A stretch of DNA of 64,000 nt from Rickettsiaceae bacterium. GTDB taxonomy: Bacteria > Pseudomonadota > Alphaproteobacteria > Rickettsiales > Rickettsiaceae. The stretch is from assembly GCA_024236375.1 (NCBI GenBank), contig JACKKP010000002.1, positions 152,358 to 216,357 of the forward strand, read 5' to 3'. The translations under genes were made by a program, and so were the position numbers. Shown piece by piece: positions 29,003 through 38,763 of the stretch. Every line of letters starts with the position of its first letter. Position 1 is the first letter of the stretch. Below the pieces are notes generated by a model. The model was not told the DNA's origin. It ran no database searches and saw nothing but the letters and a program-made list of their open reading frames with translations.

Positions 29003-30220
29003 ATGCTATTTGAACCTCACTTTTGTCTCTATGATTCCTCATTTCATAAACAAAAATCTGCTATTTATGCCTATAAAGCTAGCACTTATTTGAATAATTT
29101 TGTAAATAATATAACGCAAATTATTTTTACCCCTAGATTTATTGGTCTCACAAGCTGTGCATTAATTTTTGTTGCAGCAAGTTTTATCCCCTTTTTGCAT
29201 ACTCCCATATTGGGATATCTAGCTAGTTATACACTGACTTTAATTAATAATGATCCTGCTTTTATGTGCATTGGGGCACTTTTCAATGCAAATCAGACCT
29301 ACTCTGTTCTAGATAAAGCAAAATTTTTATGTACTACTATTATGTTAATGGACAATGGATTGTGGGGAATAAATATCGCCAAATCTTTTGTGAAGAATAT
29401 AGTAAATGGTTGTGCTTATACAAGCTATCAACTTTTGTCATGGAGTGAATATTTTAAAGCTTTAGTCAGTGATTTTTGCCACATTAATAAAGAAAATAAT
29501 GATATTTTAGATATTATACCAGAAAAACTTTTGATAAAAACAGATAGGACTGATCAAGTAATAATGCATCAACAGGCCTTATTTGAACAAATTAGTGCTT
29601 TCACTAATGATAGCAAAATATTGAGTAAAGAAATAATTTCCTTAAGTACACAATTATTGGGGATTATAGCTATAATGAACTCTGTGACATTGGTAGATAG
29701 TTTAATTACACCTACAAATATAATTATTCCTCAGAATATGATGGAACTATTTCGAGTACATGTACTTGATACAGCAAATTCTATTGGATCACCATATAAT
29801 TTATCTTCACTTGTATTATCTGCTTATTCAGGCTGGGGACCGCTCAAAATGATAGGACTCATGGCATCAATTGCACCATTATTTGCAAGTGATTACGTGC
29901 AAACCTATTGTAATGGTAATATTTTTTCCTTAAATTCACTTAATTATCATATAGCACAATATGCAGCTAAGGATATTCATAATCAATTTGTAGATACATT
30001 GGGCACCTCAGTAATTCTGACATTTTTACATAGTGCGCTGATTATCTACCATTCCACAGCTTTATGTAAAGCTTGGTACTCACAAGAACAATCACAGGCA
30101 GAAGATAATCTGCCTAATGAAGAGGTCTTAGGAAAATTGCAAGAAGATATAGTATATTCTTTAGAAACTCAGAATGTACAGGAAGAGATTGCACAACTTA
30201 TTGGGGAAATATCCAATTGA
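29003..30220 (+). CDS. Orphan multi-spanning membrane protein
   Basis: A 405-residue protein with several hydrophobic segments: about 47-72 (FIGLTSCALIFVAASFIPFL), 74-90, 105-130, 210-235 and 320-350. Polar loops and an acidic C-terminal tail (about 365-405, ending ELIGEISN) separate or follow them. No recognised domain. It follows the orphan gene at 28371 by 2 bases, and the two may work together. The gene ends 15 bases from the convergent nadK. Function unknown. Confidence 0.6.
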   Translation: MLFEPHFCLYDSSFHKQKSAIYAYKASTYLNNFVNNITQIIFTPRFIGLTSCALIFVAASFIPFLHTPILGYLASYTLTLINNDPAFMCIGALFNANQTYSVLDKAKFLCTTIMLMDNGLWGINIAKSFVKNIVNGCAYTSYQLLSWSEYFKALVSDFCHINKENNDILDIIPEKLLIKTDRTDQVIMHQQALFEQISAFTNDSKILSKEIISLSTQLLGIIAIMNSVTLVDSLITPTNIIIPQNMMELFRVHVLDTANSIGSPYNLSSLVLSAYSGWGPLKMIGLMASIAPLFASDYVQTYCNGNIFSLNSLNYHIAQYAAKDIHNQFVDTLGTSVILTFLHSALIIYHSTALCKAWYSQEQSQAEDNLPNEEVLGKLQEDIVYSLETQNVQEEIAQLIGEISN

Positions 30221-30235
30221 TATACATATAATTTA

Positions 30236-31000
30236 TTAGAAACTAAATTGTTCTTTTATTACTCGATCTTCAAAACTATGATTTTGGCTAAATATTAATT
30301 TAACGGCAATATCTTGCGCAGAAAATATTTCCACCGAACTTATATTTTTAAATTCATGAAAGTCTGCTACAGCATTTACTGGTCTTTTTTCATGCTCTAA
30401 TGTTTTAAACTTAATTTTTACCTTAGAAGATAAAAGAGCTCCTTTCCATCTTCTTGGACGAAAAGGACAAATTGGCGTGAGACTTAAAACATTTGCTCCT
30501 AAGGGCACAATAGATCCTCCAGCAGATAAATTATAGGCACTGCTTCCTGCAGGAGTTGCTACTATTGCTCCATCTGAGACTATATTTATTCGTTCAATAT
30601 CGTCAATCAATATTTTAAATTTTGCTGCCTGGTTACTACTTCTAAAAATCGATACTTCATTAATTGCTAATGACGAGAATTTGTCGCCATTTATACTAAA
30701 TGCCTCCATATAAAGTGGGTGTAAATCCGTCATTGTAAACAACTCCATGTCACGTACAAAATTTTTGACATGAAATTCATTCATCATAAATCCTACACTT
30801 TCACCTTCTTTTATTCCATAAAAAGGTATTTTTAGATACATGTATTCGTGAATTGCATGAATCATCATACCATCTCCTCCTATAACTATGATGATCTCTG
30901 CTTTTTCGGGAGGAACCTGCTTCACAAAATCATTAAGTTGCATTATGATTTTATCAGCCTGTAGGCTTTTACGTTTTATTATATAGGCTTTATATTTCAT
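30236..31000 (-). CDS. nadK: NAD kinase
   Basis: A 254-residue enzyme that phosphorylates NAD to NADP with ATP. The catalytic GGDG motif is at residues 41-44 (VIGGDGMMIHAI). The NE/D motif region reads AINEVSIFRSS, and the conserved DGAIVATPAGSSAYNLSAGG is complete, followed by LTPICPF. Slightly shorter than E. coli NadK but the length expected for alphaproteobacteria. Monocistronic on the minus strand, convergent with the orphan at 29003. Confidence 0.95.
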   Translation of the reverse strand: MKYKAYIIKRKSLQADKIIMQLNDFVKQVPPEKAEIIIVIGGDGMMIHAIHEYMYLKIPFYGIKEGESVGFMMNEFHVKNFVRDMELFTMTDLHPLYMEAFSINGDKFSSLAINEVSIFRSSNQAAKFKILIDDIERINIVSDGAIVATPAGSSAYNLSAGGSIVPLGANVLSLTPICPFRPRRWKGALLSSKVKIKFKTLEHEKRPVNAVADFHEFKNISSVEIFSAQDIAVKLIFSQNHSFEDRVIKEQFSF

Positions 31001-31303
31001 TTTAATAAATTTATTTAATAATCTTATATTACCATATTTGATGCAATATTCATCTTATTACCGCTGTAAATTTATATTTTATAATTACCATTGATGATAA
31101 TTTCAGTGAATCGACATTGGCATTGTAATAAATTAATGAGTGAATTTCATGGATCAATTTAAGAATTGAAAAAAACAACTTACCTATACTTCAATATAAT
31201 TAAACTATATGACGAAGAAAACATCATTTTGAATAGACTGTTTTAATATAATAGTTTATAAATGCTGATGAAAGATGGATTATAATGTAATAATTAAAGT
31301 ATA
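31001..31303. other. 303-base AT-rich divergent spacer, nadK / RNase J
   Basis: The spacer must hold the promoters of both divergent genes. TATAAT-like boxes are present (for example around 31244-31250 and 31281-31287), but with so much A and T no single promoter stands out. No RNA gene, repeat or ORF is recognisable. Confidence 0.4.
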
Positions 31304-32986
31304 ATGTCAATTAACCTAAAACAATACAAAGATAAATTATTGTTTGTGCCCTTAGGAGGTACAAATGAAATCGGAATCAACGTCAATCTATATCATTATC
31401 AAGGAAAATGGATAATGATTGATTGTGGAAGTGGTTTTGCTGCTGACTTGGACCTTCCAGGAGTTGATATGGTAGTAGCTGACCTTACATTTATTGAAGA
31501 ACACAAACATAATTTACTTGGCTTGGTGTTAACCCATGCACATGAAGATCACCTCGGAGCTATTCAATATTTATGGAATGGTCTAGAATGCCCTATATAT
31601 GCAACAAAATTCACTAAATGTTTCTTGCAAGCAAAACTACTAGATTATTCATTTTCAAAGAAAATAGATATAATAGAAGTAAAACCATTCAAACCATTCG
31701 ATCTTGGACCTTTCTCAATTGAAATGCTGGGTCTAACTCACTCTGCGCCTGAAATGCAAGCTCTGGCAATCAGAACTCCCGAAGGTACTGTAGTTCATAC
31801 AGGTGATTGGAAATTTGACCCTAACCCTCTGATTGGGCCTGTATCAAGTATTGATCATTTAAAGAAACTTGGTGATGAGGGAGTATTAGCTTTAGCTTGT
31901 GATTCCACAAATGTCTTTAACTCAGGTACATCTGGTTCTGAAGGAGATGTAAGAGACAGTTTAGTCGAAATAATAAGTAAATGTCCTAAAATGGTAATAG
32001 TGACCACTTTTGCCTCTAATTTGGCACGCTTAGATAGCTTGATTTATGCTGGAAGAAAAACAGGGAGAAAAATCTGCTTAGTAGGACGAAGTATTCACCG
32101 TATCGTTGCAGCAGCTAGAGAAGCTGGTTATCTCCAAGAAACAGATTCAATTATCGACGAGAAATCCGTAGGTAAATACAAAAGAGAAGATTTATTGATT
32201 ATAGCTACAGGCTGCCAAGGTGAAGAAATGGCTGCTACTTCTAAGATTGCTAATGATATTCATAATACAATTTCTATTGCACCGCGTGATACGGTTATAT
32301 TTTCTTCAAAAATTATTCCAGGTAATGAGAAGAAGATATTTCAATTGTTTAATCAATTTGTAAAGAAAAAAGCAGAAGTAATTACAGAACGAGACCATTT
32401 TGTTCATGTATCTGGGCACCCTGCAATTGAAGAATTAAAACACATGTATGAGTTAGTCAGACCTCAAATATGTATTCCTGTACATGGTGAACCTATTCAT
32501 ATTCATGAACAGGCAAAGCTAGCCAGGGCAAATGGAATACCCCAAGCAATCGAAGTAGAAAATGGAAGTGTAGTATTACTATCTAAAGAAGAGTCAAAAA
32601 TTATTGGCAAAGTGCATAATGGTTATTTAGGGGTAGATGGTAATTATTTACTACCAAATGACTCTAGTATCTTTAAATTAAGACGTAGAATGAGATCTGA
32701 TGGAATAGTAATTAGCACAATTATTGTAGACAAGAAATTCCAACTAATTTGTGATCCCATCATTGATACACCAGGTTTATTTGATTTCAATGCTGATGCA
32801 GAATTAATTAATGAATTTAAAACTGCACTGGCAAAAGAATATGATGGCATGAGAAGTAAAATAAAAGCTGATATTTCCAAAGATAAGATTGAAAGCTTTG
32901 CAAAAAAAATCTTAAAACGCTTAGTCAAAGATGAAGTGAATAAATCTCCGGTCATTCTTATCAACATTAAACAGATCGACAAATAA
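31304..32986 (+). CDS. rnj: RNase J-type beta-CASP ribonuclease
   Basis: A 560-residue metallo-beta-lactamase/beta-CASP nuclease that processes and degrades RNA, with both 5'-exo and endo activity in studied family members. The zinc motif is HxHxDH (His78, His80, Asp82, His83), then LGLTHSAPE, HTGDWKFD and the beta-CASP region (CDSTNVFNSGTSGSE, then GCQGEEMA, SSKIIPGNE and HVSGHP, PVHGEPIH). A C-terminal domain (about 450-560) follows. Full length. Alphaproteobacteria, including Rickettsiales, commonly have RNase J. A perfect stem-loop follows the stop. Confidence 0.95.
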   Translation: MSINLKQYKDKLLFVPLGGTNEIGINVNLYHYQGKWIMIDCGSGFAADLDLPGVDMVVADLTFIEEHKHNLLGLVLTHAHEDHLGAIQYLWNGLECPIYATKFTKCFLQAKLLDYSFSKKIDIIEVKPFKPFDLGPFSIEMLGLTHSAPEMQALAIRTPEGTVVHTGDWKFDPNPLIGPVSSIDHLKKLGDEGVLALACDSTNVFNSGTSGSEGDVRDSLVEIISKCPKMVIVTTFASNLARLDSLIYAGRKTGRKICLVGRSIHRIVAAAREAGYLQETDSIIDEKSVGKYKREDLLIIATGCQGEEMAATSKIANDIHNTISIAPRDTVIFSSKIIPGNEKKIFQLFNQFVKKKAEVITERDHFVHVSGHPAIEELKHMYELVRPQICIPVHGEPIHIHEQAKLARANGIPQAIEVENGSVVLLSKEESKIIGKVHNGYLGVDGNYLLPNDSSIFKLRRRMRSDGIVISTIIVDKKFQLICDPIIDTPGLFDFNADAELINEFKTALAKEYDGMRSKIKADISKDKIESFAKKILKRLVKDEVNKSPVILINIKQIDK

Positions 32987-32991
32987 AATAC

Positions 32992-33021
32992 TGCTAAGCA
33001 TTAAATCTCTAATGCTTAGCA
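32992..33021. terminator. Perfect stem-loop between convergent RNase J and GS-like genes
   Basis: TGCTAAGCATTA (32992-33003) and TAATGCTTAGCA (33010-33021) form a perfect 12-pair stem with a 6-base loop. On the minus strand a T-rich stretch follows. It begins 6 bases after the RNase J stop and likely ends transcription from both sides. Confidence 0.75.
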
Positions 33022-33068
33022 TCACCATTTGCGTTGTTTTGATTATTATCCTCACCAAAGCTGCAAAG

Positions 33069-33773
33069 CTATTTATAAATTTTCAGCAAATTATATTGCT
33101 CTTCAAATGCATTTCCGTATATTTTCGGTAATATATCTAGCTGTTCTACCTTTTTCAAATATTGATCTATAGAATTTAACAAATTATGAAATAAAAGCGC
33201 TGGATCTGCACTAGCAGCTGGTAATCTATGTTCTATTCTTTTGGGCAAAGAGTCGGGTATTCTGATCATTACGCTACGATTATTTCCTCCCCAACATATA
33301 TGTGTTGGAGCCATAAATTTATGATCTAAACGTTCATAATCTGCTGCAGATGGTAAGCAATAATCTATATAATTTTTTAAAGCATGGCATAATATATTAG
33401 CGTATTTCTCTATGTCTGCATCTTCAAGAAAATTAATATGAATATGCATACTACTGCCAAAATCATTTATATATGGCTTAGAGTAAAAATTTGCCCACCC
33501 TCCTTCTGAAGCGCAATATTCTATGATATTTCTTCGAGTATTTTCTATTAATTGTGCTAATATAACAAGATTTTTTTGAGGCAAAAATTGAATTTCATAT
33601 TGATTAAATCCTCTTTCTTGTTCTATATCACAGCCTATGACAGTCGATAATTTAGTTATATCTATATCAGCACTTAGGTAAAATTCGAGTTCTACACCCA
33701 TAATAGGAGTAAGTCCTAATTCTTCCTGAAAACGTTGCTGTAATATATATAACTGATTGTATTTATCTACCAT
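33069..33773 (-). CDS. Shortened glutamine-synthetase-like protein
   Basis: A 234-residue protein that matches only part of a glutamine-synthetase catalytic barrel. Recognisable landmarks are MGVELEFYL (metal-binding Glu region), GSSMHIHINF (the GSGMH-type motif), CLPSAADYERLDHKFMAPTHICWGGNNRSVMIRI (the NSYKRL...P..W...NRS region) and RIEHRLPAASADPALLF. A normal GS is about 440-470 residues; the N-terminal grasp domain and large insertions are absent. The retained active-site motifs argue that it is a real ATP-grasp-like ligase or a GS relative with another substrate rather than a random pseudogene. It is convergent with RNase J and divergent from pgeF. Confidence 0.75.
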   Translation of the reverse strand: MVDKYNQLYILQQRFQEELGLTPIMGVELEFYLSADIDITKLSTVIGCDIEQERGFNQYEIQFLPQKNLVILAQLIENTRRNIIEYCASEGGWANFYSKPYINDFGSSMHIHINFLEDADIEKYANILCHALKNYIDYCLPSAADYERLDHKFMAPTHICWGGNNRSVMIRIPDSLPKRIEHRLPAASADPALLFHNLLNSIDQYLKKVEQLDILPKIYGNAFEEQYNLLKIYK

Positions 33774-33804
33774 TTCTGTTAAAGTGTTAATAAAACTATA
33801 TATT

Positions 33805-34545
33805 ATGCAATATCAGCTCATCCAAGGCAAAGTTGAGTGCCATATATTTGATAAATCTGTATCAAATTGTTTATATAAACAATCTATTAATAATGATCCT
33901 CTAACCAATCAATTAGTTCAACAAAATTTTGAAGATGTACGAGTTAAGCTCAAACTACGCCACATTTTTACCATGACTCAAACCCATAGTGCCAATGTTG
34001 TATTAGTTGCTCAGCATAATCTCTCAACTCAAATTAACGCAGATGCAGCTATTACAAAAGAAAAAAATTTGGCTCTCTCTGTCATTACTGCAGATTGCGT
34101 ACCTGTGCTATTAGCTAGCGCTAGCGGAGAAGTAATAGGCATTATGCATTGTGGATGGAAGGGGGCAAGAGACAATATTATTAAAAATACGACTATGCAT
34201 ATGAGAAAATTACAATCTTCTCATAAAATACCAATTTTTGCCTTTATAGGACCTTCGATAAAACAAAAATCATATGAAGTTGGTATAGACTTTTATCAAA
34301 ATTTTTTGGATGAAAAATTGACTAATCAACAATTTTTTATTAACTCAAATAAAGAAAATCATTATATGTTTGATTTAGTAGGTTATGTAGCATATAAATT
34401 AAAGCAAGAAAATATCGAAATAAAGAAAATTTCTGAAGATGATACTTACTCAATGGCTGATAAATATCCAAGTTTTAGACGTTTCACTCATACAGGCGAA
34501 GTATATAACTCCAATATCCTTTCTATTATTCATATAAAATCATGA
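33805..34545 (+). CDS. pgeF: PgeF/YfiH-type laccase-domain protein
   Basis: A 246-residue protein of the multi-copper polyphenol oxidase/DUF152 family, now known as peptidoglycan editing factor, which in E. coli removes wrongly incorporated L-Ser from muropeptide precursors. The metal-site motifs are QTHSANVV, TADCVPVLL and MHCGWKGA, and the C-terminal RRFTHTGEVYNSNIL is typical. The ATG at 33805 is preferred to one at 33757, because the longer form would overlap the divergent GS-like gene and homology begins at the later Met. It overlaps ccmC by 4 bases. Confidence 0.9.
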   Translation: MQYQLIQGKVECHIFDKSVSNCLYKQSINNDPLTNQLVQQNFEDVRVKLKLRHIFTMTQTHSANVVLVAQHNLSTQINADAAITKEKNLALSVITADCVPVLLASASGEVIGIMHCGWKGARDNIIKNTTMHMRKLQSSHKIPIFAFIGPSIKQKSYEVGIDFYQNFLDEKLTNQQFFINSNKENHYMFDLVGYVAYKLKQENIEIKKISEDDTYSMADKYPSFRRFTHTGEVYNSNILSIIHIKS

Positions 34546-35258
34546 TCAATTTTCTTTCAACAAAATTTTTGCTCAAATTAGAGAAAATATTGATTCCTAT
34601 CACTAATCTATTGATCCCAATTATTTTATCAATAACCTTATATATAGCCCTAATTGCATCTCCAATTGATTATCAACAAGGCGAAATGGTCAGAATAATG
34701 TATGTTCATGTTCCCGCTGCATGGATGGCACTAGGTATTTATAGTTTTATTACCATATGTAGTCTATCGCACTTAATATGGAAAACAAAATTATCTTATA
34801 TATTCGCTGTAGCCGCAGCCCCAATTGGCGGATTATTTGCACTGATAACACTTATTACAGGCTCTTTATGGGGCTATCCAATATGGGGTACATGGTGGGT
34901 ATGGGATGCACGTCTAACATCTATGTTAGTTCTTTTATTGCAATATATAGCATATATTGCAATAGTAAATAGTGCTAGTAATATAATGCGCGCAGAAAAA
35001 CCCGCTGCTATGTTTGCTATTATAGGATTTATAAATATACCTATAGTAAAATTCTCTGTCGATATATGGTATAGTCTTCATCAACCTTCTAGTTTTTTAA
35101 GACTTAAAGGTATCGCAATTCACCAATCAATGCTCAAACCATTATTATTAATGTTTGTTTGCTTTATACTATATTTCGGATTAATATTATTACTCAGGTC
35201 GAGGACCATTTTAAATCAACAAAAATCCCGAAATCATTATGACTTATATAGTAACTGA
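34542..35258 (+). CDS. ccmC: CcmC, haem-handling membrane protein for cytochrome c
   Basis: A 238-residue inner-membrane protein with six helices. The tryptophan-rich WWD signature reads LWGYPIWGTWWVWDARLTSM, and the flanking histidines lie in MYVHVPAAWM and in the later SLHQPS segment. In system I maturation CcmC attaches haem to CcmE. The start overlaps the pgeF stop and the end overlaps the ferredoxin gene by 20 bases, so the three are likely one unit. Confidence 0.94.
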   Translation: MINFLSTKFLLKLEKILIPITNLLIPIILSITLYIALIASPIDYQQGEMVRIMYVHVPAAWMALGIYSFITICSLSHLIWKTKLSYIFAVAAAPIGGLFALITLITGSLWGYPIWGTWWVWDARLTSMLVLLLQYIAYIAIVNSASNIMRAEKPAAMFAIIGFINIPIVKFSVDIWYSLHQPSSFLRLKGIAIHQSMLKPLLLMFVCFILYFGLILLLRSRTILNQQKSRNHYDLYSN

Positions 35259-35598
35259 TAATTGCGTCAAATGTAAATATACTGATTGCGTAGAAGTATG
35301 TCCTGTAGATTGTTTTTATGAAGGCCAATTAATGTTAGTAATAAATCCCGAAGAATGTATTGATTGTGGTGTATGTGTAGCTGAATGTCCAGTGAACGCT
35401 ATTAAAGAAGGTGTAGTAGGAGAAAATGGTTGTAGTAGCGAATCAGAATTATCTCAATGGCTTGAAATAAATAAGAAATATTCAGAAGTTTGGCCAAAAA
35501 TTACTGAGATTAAGCCGCCATTACCTGAAGCTGATTTACATAAAGATGAACAAAATAAATTTGAGACATATATGAACAACAAAAGTGAAATTCACTAA
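35239..35598 (+). CDS. fdxA: Seven-iron ferredoxin
   Basis: A 119-residue FdxA-type ferredoxin. Cysteines 9, 12, 17 and 21 lie in the first cluster region (CVKCKYTDCVEVCPVDCF). The second, CIDCGVCVAECP (Cys40, 43, 46, 50), binds a [4Fe-4S] cluster. The extended C-terminal tail (about 60-119) is usual for this alphaproteobacterial type with one [3Fe-4S] and one [4Fe-4S] cluster. A soluble electron carrier; the partner is not clear from context. Its start lies inside the end of ccmC. Confidence 0.93.
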   Translation: MTYIVTDNCVKCKYTDCVEVCPVDCFYEGQLMLVINPEECIDCGVCVAECPVNAIKEGVVGENGCSSESELSQWLEINKKYSEVWPKITEIKPPLPEADLHKDEQNKFETYMNNKSEIH

Positions 35599-35701
35599 TC
35601 TATTGTTTAGCGGAGTACTGTCAGAAATTTGCTATTAGAAAAGCTCCGGAGAGTTTAGGGTATTTAAATATCATTTGAGAGAGAACTTAATGTGAAGTAT
35701 T

Positions 35702-35778
35702 TGGTTGCGGGAGTTGGATTTGAACCAACGACCTCCAGGTTATGAGCCTGGCGAGCTACCGAGCTGCTCCACCCCGCG
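35702..35778 (-). tRNA. Initiator tRNA-fMet (anticodon CAT), CCA encoded
   Basis: The reverse complement starts CGCGGGGTGGAGCAGC, has the anticodon loop CTCATAA and ends TCCCGCAACCA. The first acceptor pair is the C-A mismatch that marks the initiator, and the anticodon stem has the run of G-C pairs typical of initiators. Length is 77 bases, CCA included (35702-35704). Confidence 0.96.
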
Positions 35779-35895
35779 ATAATTTTAACAAAAATATGAA
35801 TTGTATTTTTGTTATATTTCAGAAATGCGAACCGAAATTTCTGACATCATATATTATTTATATCAGAATTACAAGTAAGAACTTAGCAATAATTA

Positions 35896-38763
35896 TTATA
35901 ATTTTATTTCTAACTTTACAGATCCTTGATGAGCCTGATATTTCTTTTTTAAGTTCAAATAATATGAAGCTACAATATCAATATTATCATAACCAATTAC
36001 TAAGTCTGCACCTAGATTTAGGGTATAATCTCTATTAAATTTGTATATTAATAAGTTATTTTTTTCTTCTCCTAGTTTATTAGTGATTATCATAGCCTGA
36101 TTGGAAGAAGCTATTTTTAAAGGCTTAGATACTGATACACTGAACATAGGCAAAATAGTAAGAGAATCATTCATTTTATATTGATTTAGTTTCCACTTTG
36201 CCCCTAATTTGCCAGTAAGAATTTTACTACTTCTTGTCCCAGCCGACACTTGATAATCTTCTAAAGCCATATCAAAGGGAGAATTAGCAGACGAGTTATA
36301 GGTGATACCAATAAATGGCTGAAATATAGTATTTGTAATTTCTTTCAAATAAGCTAATTCTAAATCAATTCGAATACCATGTAATCTCATATAGTCAAAA
36401 TTTTCTATAAAATTTTTAACTTCTGTTTTGGCATAAAAATATGAAATTGCTCCGGATAATAATAATTTTTTGCTTAGATAATTTTTTCCATATATAGAGA
36501 AAATATTATTATCTGTAATTAATTGAGTCTTACTAGACTGTAAATTTATTGTTGTCTGGTTATTAAGGGCTATCGCAAGCCCTATTAGCTTATTATCTTC
36601 TAATTCTCGATCTATTCCACAAAATAAACCTTGCATATAACCTTTATAAGCCGATGTTATATTGTCAGTCGGTTTCTGATTCATCTTTCCGAAACTATAT
36701 TTGATCCAAATTTCTACTTCACTTCTTTCTTCACCAGACGAAAAGTGTAAATCTGAATTAACACGTGAATTAATATTTTCGTATAATTGCTCAGTTGCAT
36801 ATTCTGTAGCATTGTTAATGGCCAAATCTGCAAATTCAGTAAAATTAGAAACTTGGGAAAATATTGTTGGTTCTTCACTATTCAATATGGATTGCACATC
36901 AGTTATTACACTACTTTCTATATTTTTAGGATCTTCAACGAGTTCTACAGTTGTTGCTTTTTTTTCTTCTTCAATATGAAATAAATTTTGCGCTAATTGA
37001 TTTTGCACTACCTGATTTTGTTCCGTCAACTGAGCGATTTCTAATAAATATTTATCATGCTCAATTTGACTAGAAGCTAACTCTGCCTCTAATACTTCTA
37101 TTTTTGATAAATTATTATCGCGTTGGGCACTTAATAAATTCAAATCTTGTTTAAGAGAGTTAATATATTCATTTAATTGTTCAATTTCCTGTAAGGATTT
37201 GATATTTTTTGATGATAATTCAGACAATTTTTCTTTATTAGCACAAAGTTTTTGTTCTAAATTTAAGATATCTGAAACTTTAAGCAGATTTTCCTCCTTA
37301 AGTTTTGTTATTTCATTATTAGCTGTTTTAAGGTTTTCCTCTAATGTGTTCTTGACAGTCATAAGCTTTTCTTTCAACTTATAGCGCATTTTTTGATACT
37401 GATTTTGTGCATCAGTCAATGTTGTTTCTAATTGCAGAATTTTGTTTTCTTGATCTACTAGCAATTGCTCTTTTTCTGTAATTAGATTATTTTTTTCTAC
37501 AAGTTGAGAAATTGTATCCTGCTCAATTGCAGATTGTGTCTTGGCTATTTCAGTTGTAAGTGTATTGATATGATTTTCTAATGCAGTCTTTTCTTTATAT
37601 AAATTTTCTTTTTCCTGTTGCAACGATAAAATCTGACTTGCATTCTGTTGTTCAAATTGATATTGGATAAGCTCCCAATCTCTATTTTGTTCCAATTGAT
37701 TATAATTATCATATTCAACATCATTAAGTCGTTTCTTAGCATCGGATAATTCCATATTAATAGAATTAATTTGTTGTTGATAATTCTCCGATATTTTATT
37801 CAACTCCTCTTGCTGAATATTTTTAATTTGTATAATATAATCTTGTAATTGCTTAGTATCATTTTCACTAGTCAGAATTTGATTTTGTGCAATGAGTAAC
37901 TCTTGCTGCACTTTATCCTTTTCTTGCTCCCAAGATTCATTTAATCTATTTATTTCTTCTTCTTTTGTTAAAATTATTTGTTGGAGCGAATCATTAAGAT
38001 TGGCAACTTTTGTTTGTAAACTTTCAGTATATGTTATAATAGTATCATACTTAGTCTTCATGTCGTCTGCATCAACCAACATTTTTTGACTATTGATTTG
38101 TTGTTCTTCTAATTTTTGTTGTTTAGTATTTAATATGCTCTGTAACTCTTCAATTTTTCTATTATTGTGAGCAAGTTCTTGCACTATTATTTCTGTCTTT
38201 TCCTCTAAATTATTTTTTTCATCCTTAATAGCTTGAAGCTTATTTTTTTTATTAATTAACTTATCTTGATATTGTTTTTCAACATTCTGAATATCTTGAG
38301 TATATTGCGCTTCAATTAGTCTTATCTTATCCTCTTTATGTTGCAATTCTTGTTGCAATTCTTTTGTTTTATTCTGAGTTTGCTGTAACTGTTGTTGAAC
38401 CTGGTCCAACTGCATTTGAGTAAAATTCGTTTCTTGCGTCAACTGCTGCAATTTTTCATTTTTTTGCTGCACTAAATTTTGTAATTGCTCTATTTTTTCT
38501 TTAGCTCCAGTTTTGATTTCTATCCATTCTTTGGTTTTTTCTAAAGTTTCCTCTAAAGAGGTATTCAATTGTTCTTTGGTTTTTTCTAAAGTTTCCTCTA
38601 ACTTTGTTTTATTAAATTCAGTCTGTAATTTGTCAGATCCTATAGCATCTTCTTCTAAATTTGCTAGTACTACACTAGAAGTAAAAAAACTACTTGCCGC
38701 TAAAATTACAGTCACTCTTATAGTTTTTATAATTAATTTATTAGAAAAAATATACTGCTCCAT
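35896..38763 (-). CDS. Coiled-coil autotransporter-like surface protein
   Basis: A 955-residue protein with a signal peptide (about 1-34, ending VVLA), a very long Gln/Glu/Lys-rich coiled coil (about 55-640) and a C-terminal segment (about 690-955) that looks like an autotransporter beta-barrel. The barrel part alternates hydrophobic strands (GYMQGLFCGIDRELEDNKLIGLAIAL ... SIYGKNYLS, LLLSGAISYFYAKTEV, ILTGKLGAKW) and ends VKLEIKL. This fits the rickettsial Sca/autotransporter plan, in which the passenger is exposed at the cell surface, though a filament-like coiled-coil passenger is unusual. Residues 55-84 contain a 15-residue tandem repeat. Monocistronic. Confidence 0.8.
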   Translation of the reverse strand: MEQYIFSNKLIIKTIRVTVILAASSFFTSSVVLANLEEDAIGSDKLQTEFNKTKLEETLEKTKEQLNTSLEETLEKTKEWIEIKTGAKEKIEQLQNLVQQKNEKLQQLTQETNFTQMQLDQVQQQLQQTQNKTKELQQELQHKEDKIRLIEAQYTQDIQNVEKQYQDKLINKKNKLQAIKDEKNNLEEKTEIIVQELAHNNRKIEELQSILNTKQQKLEEQQINSQKMLVDADDMKTKYDTIITYTESLQTKVANLNDSLQQIILTKEEEINRLNESWEQEKDKVQQELLIAQNQILTSENDTKQLQDYIIQIKNIQQEELNKISENYQQQINSINMELSDAKKRLNDVEYDNYNQLEQNRDWELIQYQFEQQNASQILSLQQEKENLYKEKTALENHINTLTTEIAKTQSAIEQDTISQLVEKNNLITEKEQLLVDQENKILQLETTLTDAQNQYQKMRYKLKEKLMTVKNTLEENLKTANNEITKLKEENLLKVSDILNLEQKLCANKEKLSELSSKNIKSLQEIEQLNEYINSLKQDLNLLSAQRDNNLSKIEVLEAELASSQIEHDKYLLEIAQLTEQNQVVQNQLAQNLFHIEEEKKATTVELVEDPKNIESSVITDVQSILNSEEPTIFSQVSNFTEFADLAINNATEYATEQLYENINSRVNSDLHFSSGEERSEVEIWIKYSFGKMNQKPTDNITSAYKGYMQGLFCGIDRELEDNKLIGLAIALNNQTTINLQSSKTQLITDNNIFSIYGKNYLSKKLLLSGAISYFYAKTEVKNFIENFDYMRLHGIRIDLELAYLKEITNTIFQPFIGITYNSSANSPFDMALEDYQVSAGTRSSKILTGKLGAKWKLNQYKMNDSLTILPMFSVSVSKPLKIASSNQAMIITNKLGEEKNNLLIYKFNRDYTLNLGADLVIGYDNIDIVASYYLNLKKKYQAHQGSVKLEIKL
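38527..38601 (-). repeat. 45-base in-frame tandem repeat in the autotransporter gene
   Basis: A 30-base identical block (38527-38556 and 38572-38601) repeats with a 45-base period and codes for the 15-residue unit LEETLEKTKEQLNTS and its neighbour LEETLEKTKEWIE. It lies at the start of the coiled-coil stalk, so copy number would change stalk length. Confidence 0.85.

Noticed and set aside
36701..36984. Plus-strand ORFs over the autotransporter gene
   Set aside because: Antisense shadows of a long, well-supported coding frame with low-complexity, Ser-rich content.
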